Counted from the stretch's first letter, positions 7,621-16,256 are shown. The stretch: 29,826 bases of DNA from JAFTYO01 sp045644765 (GCA_045644765.1 JAZRHM010000015.1:1-29826), one strand, 5' to 3'. A program made the numbers and translations. Notes: a model not told the origin generated them from the letters alone.

Positions 7621-8325
7621 GTGACTGAAAAATCTTTAGAACATATAGCTTTTATAATGGACGGAAACGGCAGATGGGCCAAAAAAAGAGGTTTACCTCG
7701 TAATGTAGGGCATCAAAAAGGAGCTCAGGTCCTTATAGATATAGCTAAAGCTGTAAAAGAACTTGGTGTTAAGTATGTGACTGTTTATGCTTTTTCAACA
7801 GAAAATTGGAAAAGAAGTGAAGAAGAAGTTTCAGGATTGATGAATCTTTTGCGAGAATACTTAGATAAAAATTTTGAAGAACTTAAGAAAAATGATATAA
7901 AAATAGTGTTTATCGGTGAGAGATATATGCTTGAGCAAGATATCATTGAAAAAATAGAAAAACTTGAGAGAGAAACAAGTAAAAATGCATCTATGACCAT
8001 GCAAGTTGCATTAAGTTACGGATCTCGTCAAGAAATTATCGGAGCAGTGAAGAAAGTAGCGTCACTTGTTAAAAATCAGGATATAAATCTTGAAGATATA
8101 ACAGAAGACCTTTTTTCAAAACTGCTTTATACGTCAGGTACGCCAGATCCTGATTTGGTTATCAGAACAAGCGGAGAACAACGTATAAGTAATTATTTAT
8201 TGTGGCAAATTGCCTATTCTGAATTGTTTTTTACCGACACGTTATGGCCGGATTTTACAAAAGATGAATTGGTAACTATTGTTGAAAATTTTAAAACAAG
8301 GGAGAGAAGATATGGTAAGGTCTAA
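7621..8325 (+). CDS. uppS: Undecaprenyl diphosphate synthase
   Basis: This 234-residue cis-prenyltransferase builds the C55 undecaprenyl diphosphate carrier for peptidoglycan and surface polysaccharides. Motifs are FIMDGNGRWAKKRG with catalytic Asp14, VYAFSTENWKRS, and RTSGEQRISNYLLWQIAYSE near the C-terminus. It starts at GTG, preceded by GGGATTGAG, 10 bp after frr. The end overlaps the start of cdsA by 14 bp, so the two are coupled. Confidence 0.97.
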   Translation: MTEKSLEHIAFIMDGNGRWAKKRGLPRNVGHQKGAQVLIDIAKAVKELGVKYVTVYAFSTENWKRSEEEVSGLMNLLREYLDKNFEELKKNDIKIVFIGERYMLEQDIIEKIEKLERETSKNASMTMQVALSYGSRQEIIGAVKKVASLVKNQDINLEDITEDLFSKLLYTSGTPDPDLVIRTSGEQRISNYLLWQIAYSELFFTDTLWPDFTKDELVTIVENFKTRERRYGKV

Positions 8326-9166
8326 AACAAACAAAGCAGATGCTTCTGTTAAAAAAAGAAAAACCAAAACAAAAAAATTAGGATCGTTAGCAAAAAGAAT
8401 TTTAGCGGCGATAGTTATGCTTCCTGTTGCAATCGGAGCATTGTGGACCGGATATCCGTTTGTTGATGTCCTTGCTTTAGTGGTTGGTATTTTGCTTGCT
8501 TGGGAGTGGGCAAATATGATGCCTAATCGTTGCAGTGCAACTTATATGGCAGCTTATATAATGGCTTTAGCGGTATCGTTGTTTGTATATGACACTCCAA
8601 TGGTTGTATCAACAATAGTTTTAGTCAGCTTTTTTGTTTGGTTTAAGGCAAAAGGTGAAGAACATCGCAATTTGTTGGTTTTGGGAGTTCCATATATTTC
8701 GGTTGGTGTAGGTTCACTTTTATGGATATATCAAGGTATTATTCCTTATCCTCCATTTAATTTTTATATTACATTATGGTTTTTCTTAATGGTTTGGGCT
8801 ATGGATATAGGCGGTTTTATAGTAGGTTGCAATTTAAAAGGTCCAAAGCTTGCTCCTAAAATCAGCCCTAACAAAACATGGTCCGGTTTGATTGGGGGAA
8901 TTGTTTTAGCGATGGCTGTTAGCTACCTTTACATATATCTGGTAGTTAGAGATGATAAAGGTATGCATATGTTCTTTGTTGTATTGGGTGGCCTTATTGC
9001 TGCTATATCGCAAATTGGGGATTTAATTGAATCTGCAATAAAACGCAAATTAGGTATTAAAGATTCAAGTTCTTTAATACCGGGGCACGGTGGTGTTTTT
9101 GATAGAATTGACGGTTTAATTTTTGCAGCTCCATTCTTTTATTGGTTGTTTGCATATGGTTTGTAA
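8312..9166 (+). CDS. cdsA: Phosphatidate cytidylyltransferase
   Basis: This 284-residue inner-membrane enzyme makes CDP-diacylglycerol from CTP and phosphatidate for phospholipid synthesis. It has about seven to eight hydrophobic segments. The family signature near the C-terminus (about 240-267) reads SAIKRKLGIKDSSS followed by LIPGHGGVFDRID. The N-terminal 30 residues are unusually rich in Lys and Arg (KKRKTKTKK). The ATG at 8312 is chosen because GGGAG lies 7 nt upstream; an earlier ATG at 8279 in the same frame lacks a site and lies deep in uppS. Next comes rseP; the dxr gene often found between them is missing. Confidence 0.95.
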   Translation: MVRSKTNKADASVKKRKTKTKKLGSLAKRILAAIVMLPVAIGALWTGYPFVDVLALVVGILLAWEWANMMPNRCSATYMAAYIMALAVSLFVYDTPMVVSTIVLVSFFVWFKAKGEEHRNLLVLGVPYISVGVGSLLWIYQGIIPYPPFNFYITLWFFLMVWAMDIGGFIVGCNLKGPKLAPKISPNKTWSGLIGGIVLAMAVSYLYIYLVVRDDKGMHMFFVVLGGLIAAISQIGDLIESAIKRKLGIKDSSSLIPGHGGVFDRIDGLIFAAPFFYWLFAYGL

Positions 9167-9188
9167 AATTAAATAGCAGGTTTTTATT

Positions 9189-10322
9189 ATGGAAATAATA
9201 TTAAATATTATTCACTATGTAGTTCCGTTTATTATACTACTTGGGGTGTTGGTTTTTGTTCATGAGTTTGGTCATTTTATTGTGGCCAGACTTACAGGGG
9301 TTGAAGTTAGTGCTTTTTCAATCGGATTTGGAAAAGTTTTATGGTCTAAAACAGATAAAAAAGGTACTGTGTGGAAACTTTCTGCGGTGCCATTGGGCGG
9401 ATATTGCCAATTTTTGGGTGACGCAGATGCTTCATCTTCGGTATCTGATGCAAAAGTAGAATTAACGGAAGAGCAAAAAAAGAAAGCATTTTCTTTTCAA
9501 AATCCATATAAAAAACTTGCTATAGTTTTAGCCGGTCCAGGGTTTAATTACCTTTTTGCTATCTTAATTTATACTTGTTTGTTTACTTTTTTGGGAAAAG
9601 TAACTTTTCCTCCGATTGTGGGAGAGGTTATGGAAAATGGTTCTGCATATACGGCAGGTATTAAAACCGGTGATAGAATTTTGCAGATAAATGGTGTGGA
9701 AATTACAGAATTTTCAGATATTTCTCGAGAAATTGCTTTAGCTGTTGATCATAAGGTTAAAGTTAAATTAAAGAGAGGAGAAGAAAATTTGACATTTGAT
9801 ATACTTCTCACTGAAATTGAAATAGATGAAAGTGACGGTACAAAAACTAAAGGACATATGCTTGGTATAAAATCGGTTTCCACTATAGAAACTTCAGATG
9901 AAGATATTCCGATGTATAAAGCATTTGTTTATGCTGTTGAGGAAGTTGCTGATATTACGGTAACAACTTTGCGAGGTGTCGGTCAAATGATAACTGGTGA
10001 TCGCGGCGGTGAAGATATCGGTGGTATCATAAGAATTGCAGAGATGACCGGAGATATAAGTAAAACACAAGGATTTTTAAATTTTGTGGTGTTTATGGCT
10101 TTATTATCTGTAAATTTAGGGCTCATTAATTTGTTTCCGATACCGGTTTTAGATGGTGGGCATGTGGTTTTCTATCTTATGGAAATTGTTACAGGAAAAG
10201 AGCTTAATGAAAAAATGAAAGAATATCTTTTCCGTATAGGGCTTGCATTGTTGTTGGCACTGATGGTTTTTGCCACATTTAATGATATAGTTCATTTGAT
10301 TGATCGTTGGTTTAAGTCTTAA
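9189..10322 (+). CDS. rseP: Site-2 zinc metalloprotease RseP
   Basis: This 377-residue inner-membrane intramembrane protease cuts anti-sigma factors and remnant signal peptides. The zinc site is HEFGH at 25-29 and the third ligand lies in FPIPVLDGGHVVFY near the C-terminus. One PDZ domain occupies about 135-205 (ENGSAYTAGIKTGDRILQINGVE split across it). Four hydrophobic segments fit the M50B topology. It has a single PDZ domain rather than the two of E. coli RseP, as in many alphaproteobacteria. It sits between cdsA and bamA, 22 bp after the former; the ribosome site is weak (AGCAGG). Confidence 0.96.
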   Translation: MEIILNIIHYVVPFIILLGVLVFVHEFGHFIVARLTGVEVSAFSIGFGKVLWSKTDKKGTVWKLSAVPLGGYCQFLGDADASSSVSDAKVELTEEQKKKAFSFQNPYKKLAIVLAGPGFNYLFAILIYTCLFTFLGKVTFPPIVGEVMENGSAYTAGIKTGDRILQINGVEITEFSDISREIALAVDHKVKVKLKRGEENLTFDILLTEIEIDESDGTKTKGHMLGIKSVSTIETSDEDIPMYKAFVYAVEEVADITVTTLRGVGQMITGDRGGEDIGGIIRIAEMTGDISKTQGFLNFVVFMALLSVNLGLINLFPIPVLDGGHVVFYLMEIVTGKELNEKMKEYLFRIGLALLLALMVFATFNDIVHLIDRWFKS

Positions 10323-10336
10323 ATATAAAGGAAAAT

Positions 10337-12601
10337 ATGATGAAGAAAATATTGTTTGCATCGGCACTGTTGTCAGGCTTTATAAATGTTGGTATTGGTG
10401 TTGCTGATTACCGAGTTGATGATATAAAAATTGAAGGTTTAAAGCGTGTAGAACGTGAGACAGTTTTAGCATATTTAGGTATTAAGGGTGGTAACAGTAT
10501 ATCACAAGAAGAATTAAGCTTATCATTAAAAAATCTATATTCTACAGGTTTGTTTTCTGATGTGAAATTTGAAAAACAAAAAGACGGTTTGCTACTTGTT
10601 GAAGTTGAAGAAAATCCTGTTATCGGGAAAAGAGCTTTTGATGGCAATAAAAAGCTTGATGATAAAATTTTGGAATCTGAAGTACAAAGTACTCCTAACT
10701 CGCTTTATAGCAAAGCAAAAGTTCAACAGGATGTACAACGTATTTTAGAAGTATATAAAAGATTGGGAAGATATTCGGTTGAGGTTGAACCTAAATTAAT
10801 TGAACGTGACGAAAACAGAGTGGACTTGGTTTTTGAAATTGACGAAGGTCCGGAAGCTAAAATTAATAAAATAAACTTTTTCGGAAACACACACTATACT
10901 TCATCTGATTTACAAGAAGAAATTATGAGTAAAGAAAGTCGCTGGTATCGTATTTTCTCAAACGCTGAGAGCTATGATGCTGAAAAAATGAACTATGATA
11001 AAGAATTGTTGCGTCGTTTTTATACTGAACATGGTTATGCGGATTTTCAGGTTGTTTCGGCAATTGCAGAGCTAGCTCCCAATAAGAAATCATTTATCTT
11101 GAACTTTACTTTAGAAGAAGGTCCTCGCTACGAAATAAGTGATATAAAAATAAATTCAGCCATTAAGGAAATTAAAACCGATGAATTGTTAAAAACGGTC
11201 ACTTTTGAAAAAGGAGATTGGTATAATTCTTCGCGTATAGAAAGTTCTGTTTCTGCACTTACTGATGAATTGGGGAAAAAGGGGTTTGTTTTTGTAGATG
11301 TAGAGCCTGAATTAAAAAGAGATATAGCAAATAATAAGCTTGAAGTTGTTTTTAATGTAAATGAGGGTGAAAGGACTTTTGTAAATCGTATTAATATTAC
11401 CGGCAATACAAGAACATTAGATGAAGTAATCAGAAGAGAATTTCGTTTAGATGAAGGAGATGCCTTTAATGTCGCAAAAATTAGGGATTCTCGCCGTAAT
11501 ATTGAAAATTTGAATTATTTCAGTAAGGTCGATATTAATCCTGTTCCCGTAGATGCATCAAAAGCAGATATCAATGTTGAAGTTGAAGAAAAATCTACCG
11601 GATATTTTAATGTGGGTGTCGGATATTCTACTGTAAACGGTGCTTTGGTTCAAGCAGGCGTTACCGAGAACAATTTTCAAGGTAAAGGTCAGAAATTAAG
11701 CCTTGATGCAAGTGTTTCAGAACGTGCAAAAGACTACTCAATAAGCTTTACGGAACCTTATTTCTTAGACAGACGATTAAGTGCAGGTATAGATGTGTTT
11801 TACAATGATGAGAGTTATCAAGACGAAAGTTCTTACGATAGCTCAAGCACAGGCGGAAGATTACGCTTTGGCTGGAATTATACGGATAATTTATATCAAA
11901 CTGTTCGTTACACTTTGAGCCGTGATGAAATTAAAGATGTAAAAAATTATGCATCATATTATATTAAAAAAGAAGAAGGTAAAAGCACAGATTCTGTTAT
12001 AGGTCAGACATTAGTCTATGATAAAAGAGATAATGCTTTTAGAACTAAAGATGGATACTTTTTATCTTTCGGTAATGATGTTTCAGGCTTGGGTGGAGAT
12101 GAAAAGTACTTAAAGTTTGATGTTAAAGCTTATAAATTTATGACATTTTATGACTATTGGACATTGAAAGTATATGCAAATGGCGGTTATGTAACCAGTT
12201 ATGGCGATGAAGATGTTCGCCTTTCTAAACGCTATTATTTAGGTGGTACAACATTACGTGGTTTTGAATACAGTGGTGTTGGCGCAAGAGATATGCAAAC
12301 AAACGATGCTTTAGGTGGTAATTGGGTAGTATATGGTGGAACAGAATTAATGTTCCCATTAGGTTTGGATGAATTAGGTATAAGAGGTCGTACATTTTTT
12401 GATATAGGTGTGATAGGAAAACCTGATGATATTAATACGAAATTTGTGGAATATTCTTCAAAACCCAGAGCGTCTGTCGGTTTTGGTTTTGAATGGTATT
12501 CACCGATGGGTAAAATTGATATAGACTTCGGTTTCCCTGTAATAAAAGAAGATTATGACCAAAAAGAAGTATTCCGCTTGAATTTTGGTACCAGCTTATA
12601 A
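10337..12601 (+). CDS. bamA: Outer-membrane assembly factor BamA
   Basis: This 754-residue protein is the core of the BAM complex that inserts beta-barrel proteins in the outer membrane. A signal peptide (MMKKILFASALLSGFI...) is likely cut after GVA near residue 23. Five POTRA repeats follow to about residue 345; the first begins YRVDDIKIEGLKRVERETV. The C-terminal half is the 16-strand barrel, with the conserved VRGF-like loop as TTLRGFEY and a PMGKIDIDFGFP strand near the end. The final beta strand ends FRLNFGTSL, so the last residue is Leu rather than the usual aromatic. AAAGGA precedes two adjacent ATGs; either could be the start. Confidence 0.97.
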   Translation: MMKKILFASALLSGFINVGIGVADYRVDDIKIEGLKRVERETVLAYLGIKGGNSISQEELSLSLKNLYSTGLFSDVKFEKQKDGLLLVEVEENPVIGKRAFDGNKKLDDKILESEVQSTPNSLYSKAKVQQDVQRILEVYKRLGRYSVEVEPKLIERDENRVDLVFEIDEGPEAKINKINFFGNTHYTSSDLQEEIMSKESRWYRIFSNAESYDAEKMNYDKELLRRFYTEHGYADFQVVSAIAELAPNKKSFILNFTLEEGPRYEISDIKINSAIKEIKTDELLKTVTFEKGDWYNSSRIESSVSALTDELGKKGFVFVDVEPELKRDIANNKLEVVFNVNEGERTFVNRINITGNTRTLDEVIRREFRLDEGDAFNVAKIRDSRRNIENLNYFSKVDINPVPVDASKADINVEVEEKSTGYFNVGVGYSTVNGALVQAGVTENNFQGKGQKLSLDASVSERAKDYSISFTEPYFLDRRLSAGIDVFYNDESYQDESSYDSSSTGGRLRFGWNYTDNLYQTVRYTLSRDEIKDVKNYASYYIKKEEGKSTDSVIGQTLVYDKRDNAFRTKDGYFLSFGNDVSGLGGDEKYLKFDVKAYKFMTFYDYWTLKVYANGGYVTSYGDEDVRLSKRYYLGGTTLRGFEYSGVGARDMQTNDALGGNWVVYGGTELMFPLGLDELGIRGRTFFDIGVIGKPDDINTKFVEYSSKPRASVGFGFEWYSPMGKIDIDFGFPVIKEDYDQKEVFRLNFGTSL

Positions 12602-12614
12602 AAGGAGAAAAAGT

Positions 12615-13628
12615 ATGGTAGATACAAGTTTTTTTAAGAACAATGGTCCTTTTACATTAAAGCAAGTAGCTGAGATTATTGAATCAAAAGTTACACAAAA
12701 TTGTAATTTGGAAGATGTTGTGCATGATATAGCTCCGATGGAATATGCCGGAGAAAATGAAATTTGCTTTTTTTACGACAGAAAAGCAAAAGAAAAAGCA
12801 ACAAATATAAAAGCTAAGGCGTGTGTTACAAAATCGGATTTGAAAGATTGGATACCATACGGAGTAAGTGTTTTAATCGTTGATGATCCCAAACTTGCTT
12901 TCTTAAAACTAAATAAAGCAATGTATGAAGAATTTGTACCGGAAAATACAATTTCCCAAAGTGCCACAATTGCTGAATCTGCAAAGATAGGAAATAATTG
13001 TCACATAGGTCCAAATGTAGTGATTGAAGAAAATGTGGTAATTGGCGATAACTGTCGTTTAGAAGCAAATTCATATATTGGTAGAGGTTGCCAAATAGGA
13101 AGCAATTGTAGGATTGGTGTGGGAGCTTATATTACATATACTATTATGGGTAATGATTGTTATGTGTATACGGGAGCTCGTATCGGTGCAGACGGTTTTG
13201 GTTTTAATACCATCAACGGAAAACATGTTCGCATTCCTCAAGTTGGCCGAGTCATCATAGGAAATGATGTTGAAGTTGGGGCAAACTCATGTATAGATCG
13301 AGGCGCTTTAGGTGATACGGTAATTGGTGACGGTTGCCGTATTGATAATTTGGTTCAAGTTGCTCATAATGATAAAATGGGTAGAGGTTGTATTGTGGTC
13401 GCTCAAACAGGAATCGCCGGAAGTTGTACATTTGGTGATTATGTTGTTTGTGGAGGACAAACAGGCTTTGCTGATCATTTAACAGTCGGAAGCGGAGCAC
13501 AAATTGGTGCTCAATCCGGTATTATGCGTGATATTGAACCGGGGACTGTTGTTATGGGAACTCCGGCCGTTCCGTTTAAAGATTTTATGCGTCAGGTCTC
13601 ATTTTTACAACGTAACAGTAAAAAATAA
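12615..13628 (+). CDS. lpxD: UDP-3-O-acylglucosamine N-acyltransferase
   Basis: This 337-residue trimeric enzyme adds the second 3-hydroxyacyl chain to the glucosamine precursor of lipid A. It has an N-terminal uridine-binding domain (1-about 105), then a left-handed beta helix of hexapeptide repeats (IGNNCHIGPNVVIEENVVIG and onward) and the catalytic His251 in QVAHNDKMG. Length is normal. The start at 12615 is fixed by AAGGAG 9 nt upstream; a longer in-frame start would overlap bamA without a site. It follows bamA as in most proteobacteria. Confidence 0.97.
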   Translation: MVDTSFFKNNGPFTLKQVAEIIESKVTQNCNLEDVVHDIAPMEYAGENEICFFYDRKAKEKATNIKAKACVTKSDLKDWIPYGVSVLIVDDPKLAFLKLNKAMYEEFVPENTISQSATIAESAKIGNNCHIGPNVVIEENVVIGDNCRLEANSYIGRGCQIGSNCRIGVGAYITYTIMGNDCYVYTGARIGADGFGFNTINGKHVRIPQVGRVIIGNDVEVGANSCIDRGALGDTVIGDGCRIDNLVQVAHNDKMGRGCIVVAQTGIAGSCTFGDYVVCGGQTGFADHLTVGSGAQIGAQSGIMRDIEPGTVVMGTPAVPFKDFMRQVSFLQRNSKK

Positions 13629-13646
13629 ATAATAAAGGAAATAAAA

Positions 13647-14099
13647 ATGTCAGAATTAAAAATCTATCCGATTGAAGAAATTTTAAAATTGTTACCTCAT
13701 CGTTATCCTTTCCTGTTAATTGACCGATTAGAGGTTGAGATTGCGGGAGAAAAAGGTGTGGGGATTAAAAATGTAACCATGAATGAAGAGTTTTTTCAGG
13801 GACATTTTCCAAACAATCCGGTTATGCCAGGTGTTTTGCAGATTGAAGCAATGGCTCAAACTGCAGGTGCAATTGTGACAGCAAAAGACGATGATTATGC
13901 CAATAAAAAAGTTGGTGTCTTGTTTATGTCGGTTGATGGCGTTAAGTTTAGAAAGCCTGTTAAACCGGGTGATCAACTTCGTATGCATGTTGAAAAGATT
14001 AAAGAACGTCGTAATATATATGTTTTTAAAGGACAATGTATGGTAGACGGTCAAGTGGTGTCAGAAGCAGAATTTTCTGCCATGATTATCCATCAGTAA
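13647..14099 (+). CDS. fabZ: 3-hydroxyacyl-ACP dehydratase FabZ
   Basis: This 150-residue hot-dog-fold enzyme removes water from 3-hydroxyacyl-ACP in fatty acid elongation and competes with lipid A synthesis for the same substrate. Motifs are LLPHRYPFLLIDRL (15-28) and QGHFPNNPVMPGVLQIEAMA with catalytic His53 and Glu67. AAAGGAA precedes the ATG. A strong terminator follows 15 bp after the stop, so lpxA and lpxB, which usually continue this operon, must lie elsewhere. Confidence 0.98.
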   Translation: MSELKIYPIEEILKLLPHRYPFLLIDRLEVEIAGEKGVGIKNVTMNEEFFQGHFPNNPVMPGVLQIEAMAQTAGAIVTAKDDDYANKKVGVLFMSVDGVKFRKPVKPGDQLRMHVEKIKERRNIYVFKGQCMVDGQVVSEAEFSAMIIHQ

Positions 14100-14114
14100 A
14101 GAGCTGTATTTAAT

Positions 14115-14153
14115 AGACCTCTATGCAGATTTTTGTGTAGAGGTCTTTTTTTT
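14115..14153 (+). terminator. Terminator of the pyrH-fabZ operon
   Basis: AGACCTCTA pairs with TAGAGGTCT in a 9-bp perfect stem that can extend by four weaker pairs, followed by eight T residues. It closes the envelope operon. Confidence 0.93.
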
Positions 14154-14162
14154 ATATAGTAG

Positions 14163-14191
14163 TTGACAAAAGATGTTTTATTTGTTATAAT
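14163..14191 (+). promoter_or_regulatory. Exactly consensus sigma-70 promoter
   Basis: TTGACA (14163-14168), 17 bp, then TATAAT (14186-14191): both boxes and the spacing match the sigma-70 optimum. Start of transcription is expected near 14198, about 38 nt before the ATG at 14236. Confidence 0.85.
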
Positions 14192-14235
14192 CTAAACGAA
14201 AAATAAGTAATTAATTAATATAAATTGTGTACATT

Positions 14236-14724
14236 ATGGTAGAAAGTTATCAGAAGAGAGTGCTTAAAGCACTAAATGCAGAAGGTATTTTTGAAGATTC
14301 AACAGTGCAAAATTTCCTTAAAATTGAGAAATATCGTCTCAAAAAAGGAGTCGTAGCTGCGTCAAAAAGAACCAGTATGTTATTCACTTACATCAATAAC
14401 AGATGTAAAGTGCAAAAGGAACAGGAAGCATTCAAACGATTGGCTTTATGTGAGTTAGAAACGATACAAAACAATTCTTCCTCTGAAGAAGTGAAAAAGT
14501 ATTGTAGGATGCTTTATGGCTTCCATAGTCAAGATTGTACCGTGAAAGGTCTTGAGTATGAGAAGTTGCAGGCGTTGATCGATAAGATTGAAACTTCTTT
14601 GTTACGTAGTTTACGTGAAAAAGAAGAAGTTAAAAACTTCCTGAAAGCAGCCGTATTATATTCCCGAAAGGAATATAATGTGGAAGATTATAACAATTTG
14701 AATGTTATGATTAGCTTAATCTAA
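14236..14724 (+). CDS. Unknown helical protein behind a consensus promoter
   Basis: I do not recognise this 162-residue protein. It is charged and predicted mostly helical, with heptad-like stretches (KLQALIDKIETSLLRSLREKEEVKNFL, split around 120-146), no membrane segment, no signal peptide, and four Cys (the first in NNRCKVQ). The ATG at 14236 is preferred to a GTG at 14227; neither has a clear Shine-Dalgarno sequence, so initiation may be inefficient despite the strong promoter. It is monocistronic, enclosed between a promoter and a 16-bp terminator stem. Abundant transcription would suit a housekeeping or structural role; that is inference. Confidence 0.7.
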   Translation: MVESYQKRVLKALNAEGIFEDSTVQNFLKIEKYRLKKGVVAASKRTSMLFTYINNRCKVQKEQEAFKRLALCELETIQNNSSSEEVKKYCRMLYGFHSQDCTVKGLEYEKLQALIDKIETSLLRSLREKEEVKNFLKAAVLYSRKEYNVEDYNNLNVMISLI

Positions 14725-14740
14725 TCTTTCATCTCTGGTA

Positions 14741-14776
14741 AACAAAAGAAGCTCCCTTATGGGAGCTTCTTTTGTT
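14741..14776. terminator. Bidirectional terminator with 16-bp stem
   Basis: AACAAAAGAAGCTCCC and GGGAGCTTCTTTTGTT form a 16-bp perfect stem with loop TTAT. It serves the convergent genes on both sides. The stop codon of the minus-strand channel gene (TTA at 14757-14759 on the plus strand) lies in the loop, so the last codons of that gene form one arm. Confidence 0.93.
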
Positions 14777-15515
14777 TATAATTTTTTACGTTTTTAGATT
14801 TGTAATTTCTTTTGGGTGCTTTTAAGTCTTTTTTGATAATTTCATCAATTACACTCATTACAAAGCTTATAAGCAGTAAGAATGAGACAAGCAAGAAAGA
14901 ACTAAAGAAAATCCAAGAATGCGGAAATACTGACATAACCGGTCTGGCTATTTCTGAAGCCCAACCGTCAAGAGTAAATGTTTGCATCAAAGAAAACACA
15001 GCATTTCCTAAAGTTGAAAATTCAATAAACACGTTTCCGTATAATGCTACGGACATAATAGCAAATACATATAAAAATACACCAAACACTAAAATCATTG
15101 CCACAAAATTAGGTAAAAGTGTGGCAAATATGCTCAATATACGTTTTAATTTAGAAAACTTATTAATATATTTAAGGAGTCTGAATAATCTGAAAGTTCT
15201 TAAAACGATAAAGTAACTTGCAAATGAAAAAGATGAAATTGTAATGACAATGAAGTCAAAAACATTCCACCTTGAATGAAAGAACTTATAAGAATAAACA
15301 AACAATTTTAATAACATTTCTATCATGAAAATTGCCATGCACATGCGGTCCAAAACAAATAAAACATTTCCGAAATAATTGTTAAAATGTTCTGATGTCA
15401 TTAAGCCGAAAACAATAGCATCTAAACAAATAAGAGACATTATAAATAAATCAAATCTCTTACTTTCTACCATTTTTTTAATTTTTTCTTTTTGCTGATG
15501 AATATATTCACACAT
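14757..15515 (-). CDS. One-domain voltage-gated cation channel
   Basis: This 252-residue membrane protein has the six-segment plan of bacterial NaChBac-type channels. S1 starts near residue 21 (FDLFIMSLICLDAIVFGLMT), S4 carries Arg106, Arg109, Arg112 and Lys115 at three-residue spacing, and the pore helix and filter read TFTLDGWAS at 179-187. S6 ends about residue 226 and a short Lys-rich cytoplasmic tail follows. The usual sodium filter is TLESWAS; here Asp replaces Glu and Gly replaces Ser, which may alter selectivity. Four subunits would form the channel. GAGGAAA lies 7 nt before the ATG. The gene is 42 bp downstream of the prepilin peptidase gene on the same strand. Confidence 0.88.
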   Translation of the reverse strand: MCEYIHQQKEKIKKMVESKRFDLFIMSLICLDAIVFGLMTSEHFNNYFGNVLFVLDRMCMAIFMIEMLLKLFVYSYKFFHSRWNVFDFIVITISSFSFASYFIVLRTFRLFRLLKYINKFSKLKRILSIFATLLPNFVAMILVFGVFLYVFAIMSVALYGNVFIEFSTLGNAVFSLMQTFTLDGWASEIARPVMSVFPHSWIFFSSFLLVSFLLLISFVMSVIDEIIKKDLKAPKRNYKSKNVKNYKQKKLP

Positions 15516-15557
15516 GATTTTTTCCTCATAATTTAATTAGCTAAAAAACATCATAAC

Positions 15558-16256
15558 CTAAATATAAAAAAATACAAGAATTATTGCACCAATTACAATA
15601 GAAGGGCCAAAAGCTCCGGCGCGCTGTTTTTTTACTATTGAAATTATGGCGAAAATAAAGCTTGAAAGTAAAATTAGGTAAGGAACAGCTTCTAAACCAA
15701 GCCAAGCCCCTAAAGCAGATAATAATTTTATATCTCCTCCACCAAAACAATCAGGATGTTTTTTTATCAAAAATATTGATGCTATTACAGGTAATATGTA
15801 TCCGGCTATAGCTCCGAGTACGCTTATTTGTGCTGGGGATAATATATAATCTGAATTATATGAAAGGGTAAAGGCAGAATATGCAAAACCACCGATTAAT
15901 AGTGGAATAGTCAGCATATCAGGTAACAATAACATACGTTCGTCAATTTCATATAATAACAATAGTGATAAAATTAAAAAGAGCAGCCATAATCGTTCAG
16001 GTTGGTTAAAACAAAAATATAAAGCACAACTTAAAGATGCTGATACGATAGCCCAACCGATTGAGCGCATTATGTACTTTTTAATAAGTTTACGGTATTT
16101 GGCGTTGTTTTGTCTTTTTGTTTTAGAAACTTTTTTTACCGGCCATATAATTCTGTACAAGGCATATGCCGGTGTTGCCGGCATAAATTTAGCAAAACGG
16201 CGTGCCATATATGGAATCAAAAGTCCGAAAATAAAACCACAAATTGCGTAAAACAT
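15558..16256 (-). CDS. Prepilin peptidase, A24 family, short form
   Basis: This 232-residue inner-membrane aspartic protease would cut type IV prepilin or pseudopilin leaders. The two catalytic Asp motifs are present: IDERMLLLPD with Asp105 and FGGGDIKLLSALGAWLG with Asp175. About seven to eight hydrophobic segments are seen. The N-terminal cytoplasmic loop (about 30-62) is basic and lacks the paired CxxC zinc motif of PilD-type enzymes, and no N-methyltransferase half is evident. AAGGAG lies 9 nt before the ATG. No pilus genes are in the window, so the substrate is unknown. Confidence 0.85.
   Translation of the reverse strand: MFYAICGFIFGLLIPYMARRFAKFMPATPAYALYRIIWPVKKVSKTKRQNNAKYRKLIKKYIMRSIGWAIVSASLSCALYFCFNQPERLWLLFLILSLLLLYEIDERMLLLPDMLTIPLLIGGFAYSAFTLSYNSDYILSPAQISVLGAIAGYILPVIASIFLIKKHPDCFGGGDIKLLSALGAWLGLEAVPYLILLSSFIFAIISIVKKQRAGAFGPSIVIGAIILVFFYI

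Noticed and set aside
8279..8311. Earlier ATG for cdsA
   Set aside because: No ribosome site, deep inside uppS, and the ATG at 8312 has a well-spaced GGGAG.
14812..15216. Plus-strand frame of 134 codons opposite the cation channel
   Set aside because: The minus-strand channel has clear family motifs, a ribosome site and a voltage sensor, so the plus frame is a shadow.
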